Shown one piece after another: positions 16,960 to 26,171 of a DNA stretch of 64,000 nucleotides. Position numbers and translations under genes: made by a program. Each line of letters starts with the position of its first letter. Within the stretch, counting starts at the first letter, position 1. The stretch lies in assembly GCA_963735455.1 (NCBI GenBank), contig CAVTKZ010000004.1, positions 248,001 to 312,000 on the forward strand, read 5' to 3'. A model generated the notes under the pieces. That model was given only the letters and a program-made list of their open reading frames with translations, had not been told where the DNA came from and searched no databases. The stretch comes from Palsa-1033 sp963735455 (GTDB taxonomy: Bacteria; Chloroflexota; Limnocylindria; Limnocylindrales; CSP1-4).

Positions 16960-16990
16960 TTGCAAAGACTCGTCAGTTTTTGCGTAGAAT
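16960..16990 (+). promoter_or_regulatory. Possible promoter of the lacI gene
   Basis: TTGCAA (16960-16965) and TAGAAT (16985-16990) resemble sigma-70 -35 and -10 boxes, with a long 19-bp spacer. The -10 lies six bases before the ATG at 16997, so transcription would start at or next to the start codon (leaderless). No Shine-Dalgarno is visible. Base composition here is distinctly less GC-rich. Confidence 0.45.
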
Positions 16991-16996
16991 TGCGCG

Positions 16997-18134
16997 ATGG
17001 CAAAGAAGCGACTTGCGGAGGTAGCTCGGAAGGTCGGCGTCAGCGAGGCGACCGTCAGCCGAGTCCTCAACGAAAAGCCGGGTGTCTCCGAATCAACGCG
17101 CGAGGCCGTGCTCACGGCGCTCGATGTCCTGGGCTACGAACGGCCGACGAAGCTGCGCGGCGAGCGGGCGAGGCTCGTGGGATTGGTCCTGCCGGAGCTC
17201 CAGAACCCGATCTTCCCGGCGTTCGCGGAGGTGATGGGCGTCGTGCTTGCCCAGCGCGGCTTCACGCCGGTCCTGTGCACCCAGACCAGCGGTGGAGTGT
17301 CCGAGGCGGACTACGTCGACCTCCTGCTTCAGCAGCAGGTCTCGGGCATCGTCTTCGTGGGTGGCCTGTACGCCCAGGCCGACGCACCCCACGAGCACTA
17401 CGCCCGGCTGGCCAAGCGCCGGCTGCCGACCGTCCTGGTCAACGCCTCGATCAGGAACCTCGACTTTCCGGGCGTCTCGTGCGACGACGCCGTCGCCATC
17501 GAGCAGGCGATGGGCCACCTGCTGTCGCTCGGTCACACCCGGATCGGGGTGCTCGTCGGTCCCGCCGACCACGAGCCGTCCAACCGCAAGCTCGTCGCTG
17601 CCCGGGCCGTGGCCGCGCGGGCCGGGATCAAGCTCGGGCTCGACCAGGTCGCCCACTCGCTCTACTCGCTCGAGGGTGCCCAGGCCTCCGCGACGCGACT
17701 GCTCGATGCCGGCGTCACCGGAATCGTGTGTGCCAGCGACCCGATGGCCCTGGGCGCCATCCGGGCCGCCCGCCGGGCGGGCCTGGCCGTGCCCCGACGA
17801 CGTGTCGGTCGTGGGCTTCGACGACTCGGCCCTGATGAGCTTCACCGACCCTCCGCTGACCACCGTGCGCCAGCCGATCGAGCCGATGTGCCGGGCGGCC
17901 ATCGAGCTCCTGGTGAGCCAGATTGCGGGCACCGGCCTGCCCCACGACGAGGTGCTCTTCGAGCCGGAGCTGGTCGTGCGCGGCTCGACGGGACCAGCGC
18001 CGGCCGCCAGAACGGCCGATCAGCCGGCAGCGGGCCGGCTGGCCGGGCCGCGCGAGCTCTCGGTACGATCTTCGACAATCTCTGTCGAACTTCTTGCATT
18101 CGTTCTGTCGAGTCTGGTACGTTGCAGTCCGTGA
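16997..18134 (+). CDS. LacI-family transcriptional regulator, frameshifted
   Basis: The N-terminus is a LacI helix-turn-helix (RLAEVARKVGVSEATVSRVL) and hinge, followed by a periplasmic-binding-protein-like domain (VGLVLPELQNPIFPAFAEVM, CDDAVAIEQAMGHLLSLGHTR). At 17792-17795 a cccc run appears to contain one extra base. The frame shifts and the expected VPDDVSVVGFDDSALMSFTD continues in the next frame to the stop at 18134. With the insertion removed the protein is of normal size (about 350-380 aa). It heads the island of alpha-glucosidase and sugar importer genes and should repress it in response to a sugar. The last 30-40 residues are not family-like and overlap a palindrome. Confidence 0.8.
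18071..18089. promoter_or_regulatory. Palindrome, probable LacI operator
   Basis: TTCGACA-atctc-TGTCGAA is a perfect 7-bp inverted repeat with five-base spacer, followed by a third half-site TGTCGA at 18106-18111. It lies upstream of the GH13 gene (start about 18192), in a patch of lower GC than its surroundings. LacI-family operators are commonly such palindromes. It lies inside the C-terminal end of the lacI reading frame. Confidence 0.5.
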
Positions 18135-18191
18135 GTCCGCGAGCACGCTCCGCTGCCGTGGCGATGCCGGGCCCTGACGGAGAGCGCCGAC

Positions 18192-19949
18192 GTGACGAGA
18201 CCGCCCTCAGCGCGCGCTCAGCGCGCTCCGCGAGCGCGAGCCGCCGGGCTGCCGACCCGCTCGGACGACGCGCCGTGGTGGCGCGAGCGCCGTCATCTAC
18301 CAGGTCTACGTCCGCAGCTTCGCCGACGGCAACGGCGACGGGACCGGCGACCTGGCCGGCGTCCGCGCGCGGCTGCCGTACCTGCGTCGACCTGGGCGTC
18401 GACGCGATCTGGTTCACGCCGTGGTACGTCTCGCCGCTCGCGGACGGCGGCTACGACGTCGCCGACTACCGCGCGATCGACCCGGCGTTCGGCACGCTCG
18501 CTGAGGCCGAGGCGCTCATCGCCGAGGCCCGCGACGCTCGGCATCCGGACGATCGTCGACATCGTCCCGAACCACGTCTCCGACCAGCATCCCTGGTTCC
18601 AGGCGGCGCTCGCCGCCGGGCCCGGCTCGCCGGAACGGGCCCGGTTCTGGTTCCGTCCCGGCCGGGGCCCGGACGGCGACCAGATGCCCGACCGGCTGGG
18701 TCTCCAACTTCTCCGGGCCGACCTGGACCCGCACCACCGAACCCGGACGGCACGCCCGGGCGAGTGGTACCTGCACCTGTTCTCGTCCCAGCAGCCGGAC
18801 CTGAACTGGGACCACCCCGACGTTCGCGCCGAGCACGAGGCGATCCTCCGCTTCTGGTTCGACCGCGGCGTCGCCGGCGTCCGCATCGACTCGGCGGCGC
18901 TGCTGGTCAAGGACCCGGCCCTGCCGGAGGTCCCGGCCGCGCCCGCGCCCGGCGAGCACCCCAACACCGATCGCGACGAGCTCCACGACATCTACCGGAG
19001 CTGGCGGGCGGTCGCCGACTCGTACCCCGACGACCGCATCCTGGTCGGCGAGGTCTGGCTGCCGGACATCGAGCGGTTCGCCAAGTACCTGCGACCGGAC
19101 GAGCTGCACACGGCCTTCAACTTCGACTTCATGGCCCGGCCGTGGGACGCCGCCGAGCCTGCGCCGCGTCGATCGACAGACGCTCGCCGCGCACGCCCCG
19201 TCGGCGCCCCGGCGACCTGGGTGCTGTCCAACCACGACGTCACCCGGCCCGTGACGCGCTACGGCCGGGACGACTCCTCGTTCGCCTTCGCCACGCAAGC
19301 GCTCCGGCATCCCGACGGACCTCGAGCTCGGCCGGCGCCGGGCGCGGGCGGCCGCGCTGCTGTGCGCCGCCCTGCCCGGCTCCCTCTACATCTACCAGGG
19401 CGAGGAGCTGGGCCTGGACGAGGTCCAGGACCTGCCGGCCCGACCAGCTCCAGGACCCGATGCACCTCCGCTCGGGCGGCGATCGATCCCGGTCGCGACG
19501 GCTGCCGGGTCCCGCTGCCCTGGTCGGGCGACCGGCCACCGTTCGGGTTCAGCCCGGCCGGCGCGACGGCGAGCCGTGGCTGCGCCAGCCCGACCAGCTG
19601 GGCGGCCTGACCGTCGAGGCCCAGGAGGCCGACCCCGGCTCGATGCTCGCGCTGTACCGAACGATGCTCGCCATTCGCCGGCGAGGAGCCAGACCTCGGC
19701 GACGGCCACCTCGAGTGGCTGCCCTCGGCGCCCGGCGTCCTGGCCTTCGAGCGCGGCGCCGCGGTTCGTCTGCATCACCAACCTCTCCAGCCGACCGATC
19801 GACCTGCCCGTCACCGGGACGGTCCTCCTCGCCAGCGCCGAGCTGGTCGGTGGTCGCCTGCCGACGACGCGACGGCCTGGCTCGCCCAGCACCGAGCCGA
19901 GACCGCCGAACCGAGTGACGCGAGGCCTGCCGACAAGGAGCGCCAGTGA
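18192..19949 (+). CDS. GH13 alpha-glucosidase-type enzyme, multiply frameshifted
   Basis: Fragments in three frames join into one GH13 protein of about 570-585 aa from a GTG at 18192 to TGA at 19947-19949. Motifs: DAVIYQVYVRSFADGNGDG, IVDIVPNHVSDQHPWF, GVAGVRIDSA (nucleophile Asp), ILVGEVWLPD (acid/base Glu), TWVLSNHDVTRP (third Asp). The C-terminal beta domain (CITNLSSRPIDLPVTG) is also present. It would hydrolyse alpha-1,4/1,6-glucosides, oligosaccharides or sucrose/trehalose-like substrates. At least six frameshifts between 18.28 and 19.8 kb are one-base gains (for example near 18286, 18388 and 18535), consistent with sequencing error. It is preceded by the LacI operator and followed by a sugar importer. 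Confidence 0.7.
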
Positions 19950-20052
19950 CGATGGACTGACCCCAGATCGCATTTCGATGGAGGCAGGAGTCGCCCAGAA
20001 AGCCGAGGCGATCCTGAGCAGAACGCATCGAGCTGATCAAGGAGATGCAGTC

Positions 20053-21496
20053 ATGACGCATCGCGGGCTACGGGCGCGGGCATTGGCCGCATCGGCCATC
20101 GTCGTCGTGCAGCGCCTGCAGCTTCAGCGACCACGACGACGCCGCTGCCGACGAGCGCCCCATCGGCCGCCGCGACGGCGGCCGGCCGAGCGCCCAGTGC
20201 CGCAGCCCACAAGCCGGTGACCATCACGGTCGCGAGCCTCCGCCCGGGCAGCACCCAGGACGCCTTCGACGCGTTCAATCTGCAGGCCAGCCAGTTCGAG
20301 GCCAAGTACCCCTGGATCACGGTCGATGGCCAGGAGTACAACTGGACGGCGCCGGACTTCACGGCCGCGCTCGCCGCCGGCACCCTGCCCGACGTCTACA
20401 CGATTCCGTTCACCGACGGCAAGGGCCTGATCCAGCAGGGCCAGCTGGTCAACATCGACGCTCGCGTCCGGGCGCTGCCGTACGCCACCAAGTTCAATCC
20501 GAATGTCCTCGTCAACGGCCAGGACGCGACGGGCAAGATCTACGCCGTGCCGACCCAGGCCTACGCCATGTCCCTGACCTACAACCGGACGCTGTTCACC
20601 CAGGCCGGCCTTGACCCGAACCAAGCCGCCGACCACCTGGGATGAGATCGAGGCCGACGCCAAGGTCATCGCCGACCAAGGACCAACGTGGCTGGCTTCG
20701 TCGCAGATGGCCACCCAGAACACCGGTGGCTGGCAGCTCACGACCCTGACCTACGCCCTCGGCGGGCGGATGGAGACGACCGACGCCAACGGCAAGACGA
20801 CCGCGACCGTCAACAACGCCGCAGACCAAGGCCGCCCTGCAGATGCTCCAGAAGATGCGCTGGACCGACGACTTCGATGGGCTCCACCTTCGACTACAAC
20901 TGGGGCAGCATGAACCAGGGCTTCGCCGCGGGCCAGGTCGGCATGTTCGTGGGCGGGTCGGACCTGTACACGACGCTGGTCCAGAACGACAACCTGACAC
21001 CCGCTGATTACGGCGATCACGACCATTCCGCTCGCTTCGGACCCCAACGCCGGCGTGCTCGGCGGCGGGACCCTGGCGGCGGTCAACGTCGAACACCACC
21101 GAGGACCAGCGCGACGCGGCGGTCGACTGGATCGACTTCTACTACATGAACAAGCTGCAATACTCAGGACGGTGCCGTGGCCGATGCCAAGGCCCTCGCC
21201 GCGAACAAGCAGCCGGTCGGGGTGCCCGTCCTTGCCGATCTTCGACAAGGCCACCTACGACCAGTCCCAGCAGTGGATCAAGGACCTCATCAACGTCCCC
21301 ACCGACCAGATGACCCCATTCACGAGCGGGATCTTCAAGCAGCCCCTGGTGAATGAGCCCCCGGTCAACACCCAGGACCTGTACGCCGCCCTCGACCCAG
21401 TGGTCCAGGCGGTGCTGACCGACAAGAATGCCGAACATCGACGCGCTCCTGAACGCTGCCAACACGCAGGTTCAGGCGATCATCGACAAGGGTTGA
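20053..21496 (+). CDS. Sugar ABC transporter binding lipoprotein, frameshifted
   Basis: From the ATG at 20053 with aaggag at 20039-20044. The N-terminus has a signal sequence and, after correcting a shift near 20110, a lipobox (SACS). The mature part reads VTITVASLRPGSTQDAFDAF and later ITVDGQEYNWTAPDFTAALA, typical of family 1 solute-binding proteins. The frame then moves near 20635, 20825, 20875, 21030, 21090, 21170, 21230 and 21430, ending VQAIIDKG at 21496. About 480 aa when corrected. It feeds the two permeases that follow and would bind an oligosaccharide outside the membrane. Confidence 0.75.
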
Positions 21497-21567
21497 CCGA
21501 GCAGCGGCGAGGGCAGGCCAGACACCCGCCCTCGCCGCTGGTTCGCAGGAAGGCGGACGCACCGAGC

Positions 21568-22516
21568 ATGAGCCTCCGGGCGCACCAGGCCGTCGCCGTC
21601 AGTGCGCCGCTCGTCCGCCGCCAGCGTCGGATCGGCATCAGCCGGGACGGCCTCAGCACCCTGGTGTTCCTGCTGCCGCTGCTCCTGATCTTTGGACTGT
21701 TCTCATGGTTCCCGATCGTCCGCTCGATCGTCATGAGCGTCCAGGTCACGAACCTGGTCTCCACGCCGCGGTTCGTCGGCCTCGAGAACTTTGCCAACGT
21801 CCTGGCCGACCCGCTCTTCGGCAAGGCCGTCGCGAACACCGCCTATTTCGCCTTCCTCGCCCTGATCGTCGGCTTTCCGATCCCGCTCGTCCTCGCGGTG
21901 ATCATGAGCGAGGTCCGCCGGTTCAAGGGCATCTACAGCGCCCTGGCCTACCTGCCGGTGGTCATCCCGCCGGTCGTGTCGGTCCTGCTGTGGCGGTTCT
22001 TCTTCGATCCGCGGGCGGCCGGCGTGTTCAACACGATCCTGGGCTGGGTTGGCCTGGGCCCGCTGCCGTGGCTCCAGAACTCCGGCACGGCGATGCCCTC
22101 GATCGTCCTCGAGGCCACCTGGGCCGCCGCCGGCGGGACCGTGATCATCTACCTCGCCGCGCTGCTCAGCGTGCCGTCCGAGCTGTACGACGCCGCCGAC
22201 GTCGATGGCGCGTCGATCTGGCAGAAGATCCGCTACGTCACGCTGCCGCACCTGCGGGCGGTCCTGCTGATCACGCTGATCCTGCAGCTGATCGCCACCG
22301 CCCAGCTGTTCACGGAGCCATTCCTGTTCACGGGTGGGGGACCGGCGAACTGCGACGACCACCGTCCTCCTGCTCATCTACCACTACGCGTTCCAGAACA
22401 GCCTCGGTGGCGACTACGGCATGGCCGCCGCGCTGAGCGTCATGCTCGCCGTCTTCCTGGGCGTCTTCACCGCGGGCTACCTCTGGCTCACCCGGTCGTG
22501 GAGCACCACCTCGTGA
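21568..22516 (+). CDS. Sugar ABC transporter permease (MalF/UgpA type), frameshifted
   Basis: Starts at ATG 21568. Six membrane helices, with STLVFLLPLLLIFGLFSW first. The cytoplasmic EAA loop reads ELYDAADVDGASIWQKIRYV, which contacts the ATPase. Near 22351 one extra base breaks the frame; the correct continuation (PANATTTVLLLIYHYAF) runs to the TGA at 22514-22516. About 315 aa. It overlaps the next permease by four bases (GTGA). No importer ATPase is encoded nearby, so a shared one is presumed. Confidence 0.85.
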
Positions 22517-23431
22517 CCCTGGCGCGACTACGGCGACGGCAGCCCGAGCCAACGGCGGAGCGGGGCCTGATCTCGTACGCGGAATGGCGCCGGCCGGCGA
22601 TTCGCTGGACCCTGCGGCTGATCCAGGGGGCGACGCTGGTCTTCCTGCTGATCTTCGGCCTGGGACCGCTGCTGTGGCTGGCGAAGTCATCGATCACCCC
22701 GACCCAGGACACGCTACGGACGCCGATGGCGCTCTTCCCGCACGGCTTCGACCTGGGCTTCTTCGTCACGGCGTGGACCCAGACGCACATCGACCGCTAC
22801 TTCCTGAACACGGTCTGGATTGCCCTCGGATCGTGGTTCGTCCAGGTCGCCACCGCGACGACGGCGGGCTACGCCCTGTCGGTCCTGCGGCCGAGGTTCG
22901 CCCGGGTCCTGACCGGCCTGGTCCTGGCGACCCTGTTCGTGCCCTCGATCGTGCTGCTCGTGCCGCTGTACCTGACCGTCGTGGACATGCCCATCGTGCA
23001 CATCCGGATGATCGATTCGTTCTGGGCGGTGTGGCTGCCGGCCGGCGCGAACGCCTTCAACGTGATCCTCGTGAAGCGCTTCTTCGACAACCTGCCGCGC
23101 GAGATCTTCGAGGCGGCCCGGGTTGACGGCGCCGGGCCGTTCCGGCTGTTCTGGTCGATCGTCCTGGCGATGTCCCGGCCGATCCTGGGCGTGGTCTCGG
23201 TCTTCGCCGTGATCGGGACCTGGAAGGACTACCTGTGGCCGCTGCTGGTGCTCCGCAATCCCGACATCCAGCCCCTGTCCGTTCGCCTGCCGACGCTCCA
23301 GTCCGACGACTGAGCTGGACATCTTCCTGGCGGCGCTGGCGATCGCAACCGTCATTCCGATTGCGGTCTTCCTGCTCTTCCAGCGGATGTTCCTGCGGGG
23401 CGGGGGCCTGGGCGGAGCGATCAAGGGCTAG
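22513..23431 (+). CDS. Sugar ABC transporter permease (MalG/UgpE type), frameshifted at the end
   Basis: Starts at the GTG 22513 that overlaps the previous stop. Hydrophobic helices (LIQGATLVFLLIFGLGPLLW first), then EAA loop EIFEAARVDGAGPFRLFWSI. Near 23305 one extra base ends the frame early (PTLQSDD); in the next frame it continues TELDIFLAALAIATVIPIAV and FLLFQRMFLRGGGLG to a TAG at 23429-23431. This is the standard C-terminal end of MalG-type permeases, so about 305 aa is expected. It is the last gene of the first importer. Confidence 0.85.
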
Positions 23432-23461
23432 CCCCCGCAGCCTTGACCGGCGTTCGCGCCC

Positions 23462-24799
23462 TCACGGTCCGACGGCCTGGCCCAACCAGGTGGTCGTGCC
23501 GTCCGAGAGCAGCACTCCGCCGGGCAGCAGCGTCGCCTGCCCAGCCTGGGCATCCGGGAGGTCGCCCGAGAAGCTGAGTGGGGCCCAGTGCTCGCCGTCG
23601 GTCGAGACCCAGCCGGCTCCGTCCGTCCCGCCGCGCAGGGCAACGAGCCGCTGCCCATCGCCGACGAGCGTGCCGTTCGGCTGGAGGCTGCAGCTCGCGC
23701 CGCCACACGCCGTCGCGCCGAGGGGCGGGAACCGTGACAGCGCCGACCAGTGCTGGCCGTCCGCGGATTGCCACCACAGGGCTCCGCCCGGGGAGCCGAG
23801 TCCGACCGCGATCATGCCCTGGCCGCCGACGCTGAGCGTCAACGCCGTCGAGACGGCCGGCGAGCCGAAGCCCGACGCCAAGCTGGGCAGGACGGTCGGC
23901 GCCTTCGGCCAGTGCCGGCCGTCGGCCGACCACACTGCGGCCGCCCGGGTCGGACCGGCGCCCGTCGCCCAGCTCCCGATCGCCGCGTAGCCGCCGGCGC
24001 TGCCCTCCAGATCGTCGAGGGCGAAGCCGGCCGGCAACGTGTTCGCCGGCGAGACGACCCAGTTCGAACCATCGGACGAGGTGGCCAGACGGCTTTCGAG
24101 CCCCGTCGTCGCAACAAGGAGCCCCTTCGGTCCGGCCGCGACGAGCGTCCTCGAACCAGCCGGGCTCTCGACTGGGTCGACAGGCAGGGTGTTGACCGGC
24201 GCCCAGCTCCGACCGTCGGTCGACGTCCAGGCCACGACCGGCGGGAGGTTGTGCAGCAGGTAGTCGTTCATCTCGCTGACGGCCACGAATCTCCCCTGAA
24301 GGGTCGCCAGGCCGATGATCGAGATATTCGGCCAGAAGGTCGTCGCGGTGTCGCTGTCGAGCGGCTGCCAGTGGGTCCCGTCGGACGACGACCAGACCGC
24401 CGTCGAGGTGGTCCCCGCGATGTCCCCGATCGCGACGGACGTCCCTCCGGCGGTCACCTCGGTCCGGACGAGGCCGAGCGGGTCGTCCGAGGCCAGGCGT
24501 CGCCAGGCGAGGCCGGTCCAGGCCGAGGATCCCGTCGGCGAGGGGGCGCTGAAGGCGACCGGCAGCCGGTATAGCCCCGACGTCGGCAGGACGTCCGACG
24601 GAACGGCCGCCGAGGCCGCGGATGGGCTCGCCGCAGCGACGCCCGGCCTGGTCGAGGCCGCCGGCCGACCGGTGGCGCCCCACGGCTTGACGATCGCCAG
24701 GGCAATGCCGGCCACGACCAGGACGGAGGCCAGGAGGACCAGCCGGTCGCGCCGGCCGCGCGCGGTCGGTGCGCCCCGGAACGAAGCGCCGTCAGTCAT
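23462..24799 (-). CDS. Membrane-anchored beta-propeller-like surface protein
   Basis: 445 aa. A short cytoplasmic N-terminus, one membrane helix (LVLLASVLVVAGIALAIV, about 20-37), a Pro/Ser/Ala linker, then a beta-rich domain with repeated W-x-S-x-D-G-x-x-W units (VWSSSDGTHW, AWTSTDGRSW, VWSADGRHW, WWQSADGQHW, WVSTDGEHW). These resemble the blades of a sialidase/BNR-like propeller. Family not recognised; likely external and possibly ligand binding. It is convergent with the first sugar importer, and its start is followed on the other side by nagA on the same strand. Confidence 0.75.
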   Translation of the reverse strand: MTDGASFRGAPTARGRRDRLVLLASVLVVAGIALAIVKPWGATGRPAASTRPGVAAASPSAASAAVPSDVLPTSGLYRLPVAFSAPSPTGSSAWTGLAWRRLASDDPLGLVRTEVTAGGTSVAIGDIAGTTSTAVWSSSDGTHWQPLDSDTATTFWPNISIIGLATLQGRFVAVSEMNDYLLHNLPPVVAWTSTDGRSWAPVNTLPVDPVESPAGSRTLVAAGPKGLLVATTGLESRLATSSDGSNWVVSPANTLPAGFALDDLEGSAGGYAAIGSWATGAGPTRAAAVWSADGRHWPKAPTVLPSLASGFGSPAVSTALTLSVGGQGMIAVGLGSPGGALWWQSADGQHWSALSRFPPLGATACGGASCSLQPNGTLVGDGQRLVALRGGTDGAGWVSTDGEHWAPLSFSGDLPDAQAGQATLLPGGVLLSDGTTTWLGQAVGP

Positions 24800-24815
24800 C
24801 CCGGACCAGCATCCA

Positions 24816-26060
24816 TCAGGTCGCCGATAGCCACTCCCCTTCGATCATTGTTCGCTGGACGCGACCGGCTGGATCCAGGACCACGAGGTCGGCTCGCGCC
24901 CCGATCCTGATCCGGCCCAGGTCCCCACGGCCGAGCAGCGTCGCCGGGGTGAGCGTGACGGCGGCGACGGCCCGCGGCAGCGAACGCCCCGCCCTGACCA
25001 GGTTCGCCACGGCCTCGGCCACGTTGATCGTGCTGCCCGCCAGTGATCCGGCCGCGGTCCGGGCCCGACCGTCACGAACCGTGACGGCCAGGCGCCCGAG
25101 CCGGTACGTCCCGTCGCCCAGCCCCGCGGCCGGCATCGCGTCGGAGACCAGCAGCAGCCGCCGACCGAGTACCCTCCACAGAATCGGCCACAGGCCAGGG
25201 TCAACGTGGATACCGTCGGCGATCAGCTCGACGGTCGCCCGCGGATCGGCGAGGGCCGCGCCGGCAACGCCCGGGGCGCGCGCCGCGATACCGGTCATCG
25301 CGTTCAGGAGGTGGGTCGTCGACCGGGCGCCCGCCTGGAAGGCCGCGCGCGCCTCGTCGAACGTTGCCCCGCTGTGGCCGACGCTGGCAATGACGCCCAG
25401 CTGGGCCAGGTGGCGGACGAGCGCCAGACCGCCCGGACGCTCGGGCGCCAGGGTGACGATCCGGACCTCCGTCCAATCGGCCGGCCGGGCCTGCCAGGCC
25501 GCCAGCAGCGCGGCCGGCTCGATGATCGTCGCCGGGTCGTGGGCGCCGTCATGGGCTGGGTCGATCGCCGGGCCCTCGAGGTTGGCGCCGAGGACCCGCG
25601 CCTGCGCCGGGCGGCGCTCGGCGCCGATCCCTGGCGCTTCCTGCTCGATTCGCACGGCCCGCACGTCGGCGGCGAATTGAGCGAGCTCGGGCAGCGGGGC
25701 CGAGACCGACGTCGGCAGGAAGGCGGTGACCCCGCGACCAGCGAGGATCCCGGCCAGCCCGCGCAGCTGGGCCGGGCCGTCCATCGCGCTGAGCCCGCCA
25801 CCGCCGTGGAGATGGATGTCGATGAAGCCCGGGGCGACGACGAGCGGCGCCGCCACCTCTTCGCGCACGATCCTGCGCTCTGGCCCCCGCGCGGCAGACC
25901 CGCTCGACGCAGATCCGCGGGCGGCAGGCCCGGCTGAAGCCCCGCCGGCCACCAGCCCCGTGATCCTTCCCGCGCTGATCGCGATCTCGGCGGGCACGAC
26001 CCGATCACCCAGCACGAACGACCCGGCGAGGCGCCGCTCGGATTCCTGGGGGGCTGCCAT
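24816..26060 (-). CDS. nagA: N-acetylglucosamine-6-phosphate deacetylase
   Basis: About 414 aa from the ATG at 26060; a GTG at 26084 would add eight residues. The protein has the amidohydrolase signature (GFIDIHLHGGGG), the metal-ligand Glu in ANLEGPAIDP, SVGHSGATF (His), RSTTHLLNAM (His), and the catalytic Asp in LLVSDAMPAAGLGDG. NagA removes acetate from GlcNAc-6-phosphate, giving glucosamine-6-phosphate. It is divergent from a ROK repressor across a 110-bp region with repeated GACAAA half-sites, and a ROK kinase lies beyond. NagB was not found in the window. Ala/Gly-rich insert (residues about 48-70) is low complexity. Confidence 0.93.
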   Translation of the reverse strand: MAAPQESERRLAGSFVLGDRVVPAEIAISAGRITGLVAGGASAGPAARGSASSGSAARGPERRIVREEVAAPLVVAPGFIDIHLHGGGGLSAMDGPAQLRGLAGILAGRGVTAFLPTSVSAPLPELAQFAADVRAVRIEQEAPGIGAERRPAQARVLGANLEGPAIDPAHDGAHDPATIIEPAALLAAWQARPADWTEVRIVTLAPERPGGLALVRHLAQLGVIASVGHSGATFDEARAAFQAGARSTTHLLNAMTGIAARAPGVAGAALADPRATVELIADGIHVDPGLWPILWRVLGRRLLLVSDAMPAAGLGDGTYRLGRLAVTVRDGRARTAAGSLAGSTINVAEAVANLVRAGRSLPRAVAAVTLTPATLLGRGDLGRIRIGARADLVVLDPAGRVQRTMIEGEWLSAT

Positions 26061-26098
26061 CCCCGGATTGTGCCTCGCTGGCACGATCTATGTCAGGG

Positions 26099-26145
26099 CA
26101 CTTGACAAAGGTCGTACGCTTCAGTTTGTCCAGTGTCTTGACAAA
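26099..26145. promoter_or_regulatory. Operator cluster between nagA and the ROK repressor
   Basis: Three half-sites occur: GACAAA at 26104-26109, TTTGTC at 26125-26130 and GACAAA at 26140-26145. The first two sit in a longer inverted repeat, CACTTGACAAA (26099-26109) and TTTGTCCAGTG (26125-26135), matching in 10 of 11 positions. The second and third form TTTGTC-9 bases-GACAAA. The TTGACA inside is also a perfect -35 consensus. This is a likely binding site for the adjacent ROK repressor, which would control both divergent genes. Confidence 0.55.
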
Positions 26146-26171
26146 GACGGCAGGGGAGGGCCCGCATCCGC

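Noticed and set aside
17792..23431. Programmed frameshifting as explanation of the broken genes
   Set aside because: The sites share no slippery sequence or stem-loop and affect unrelated enzyme families.
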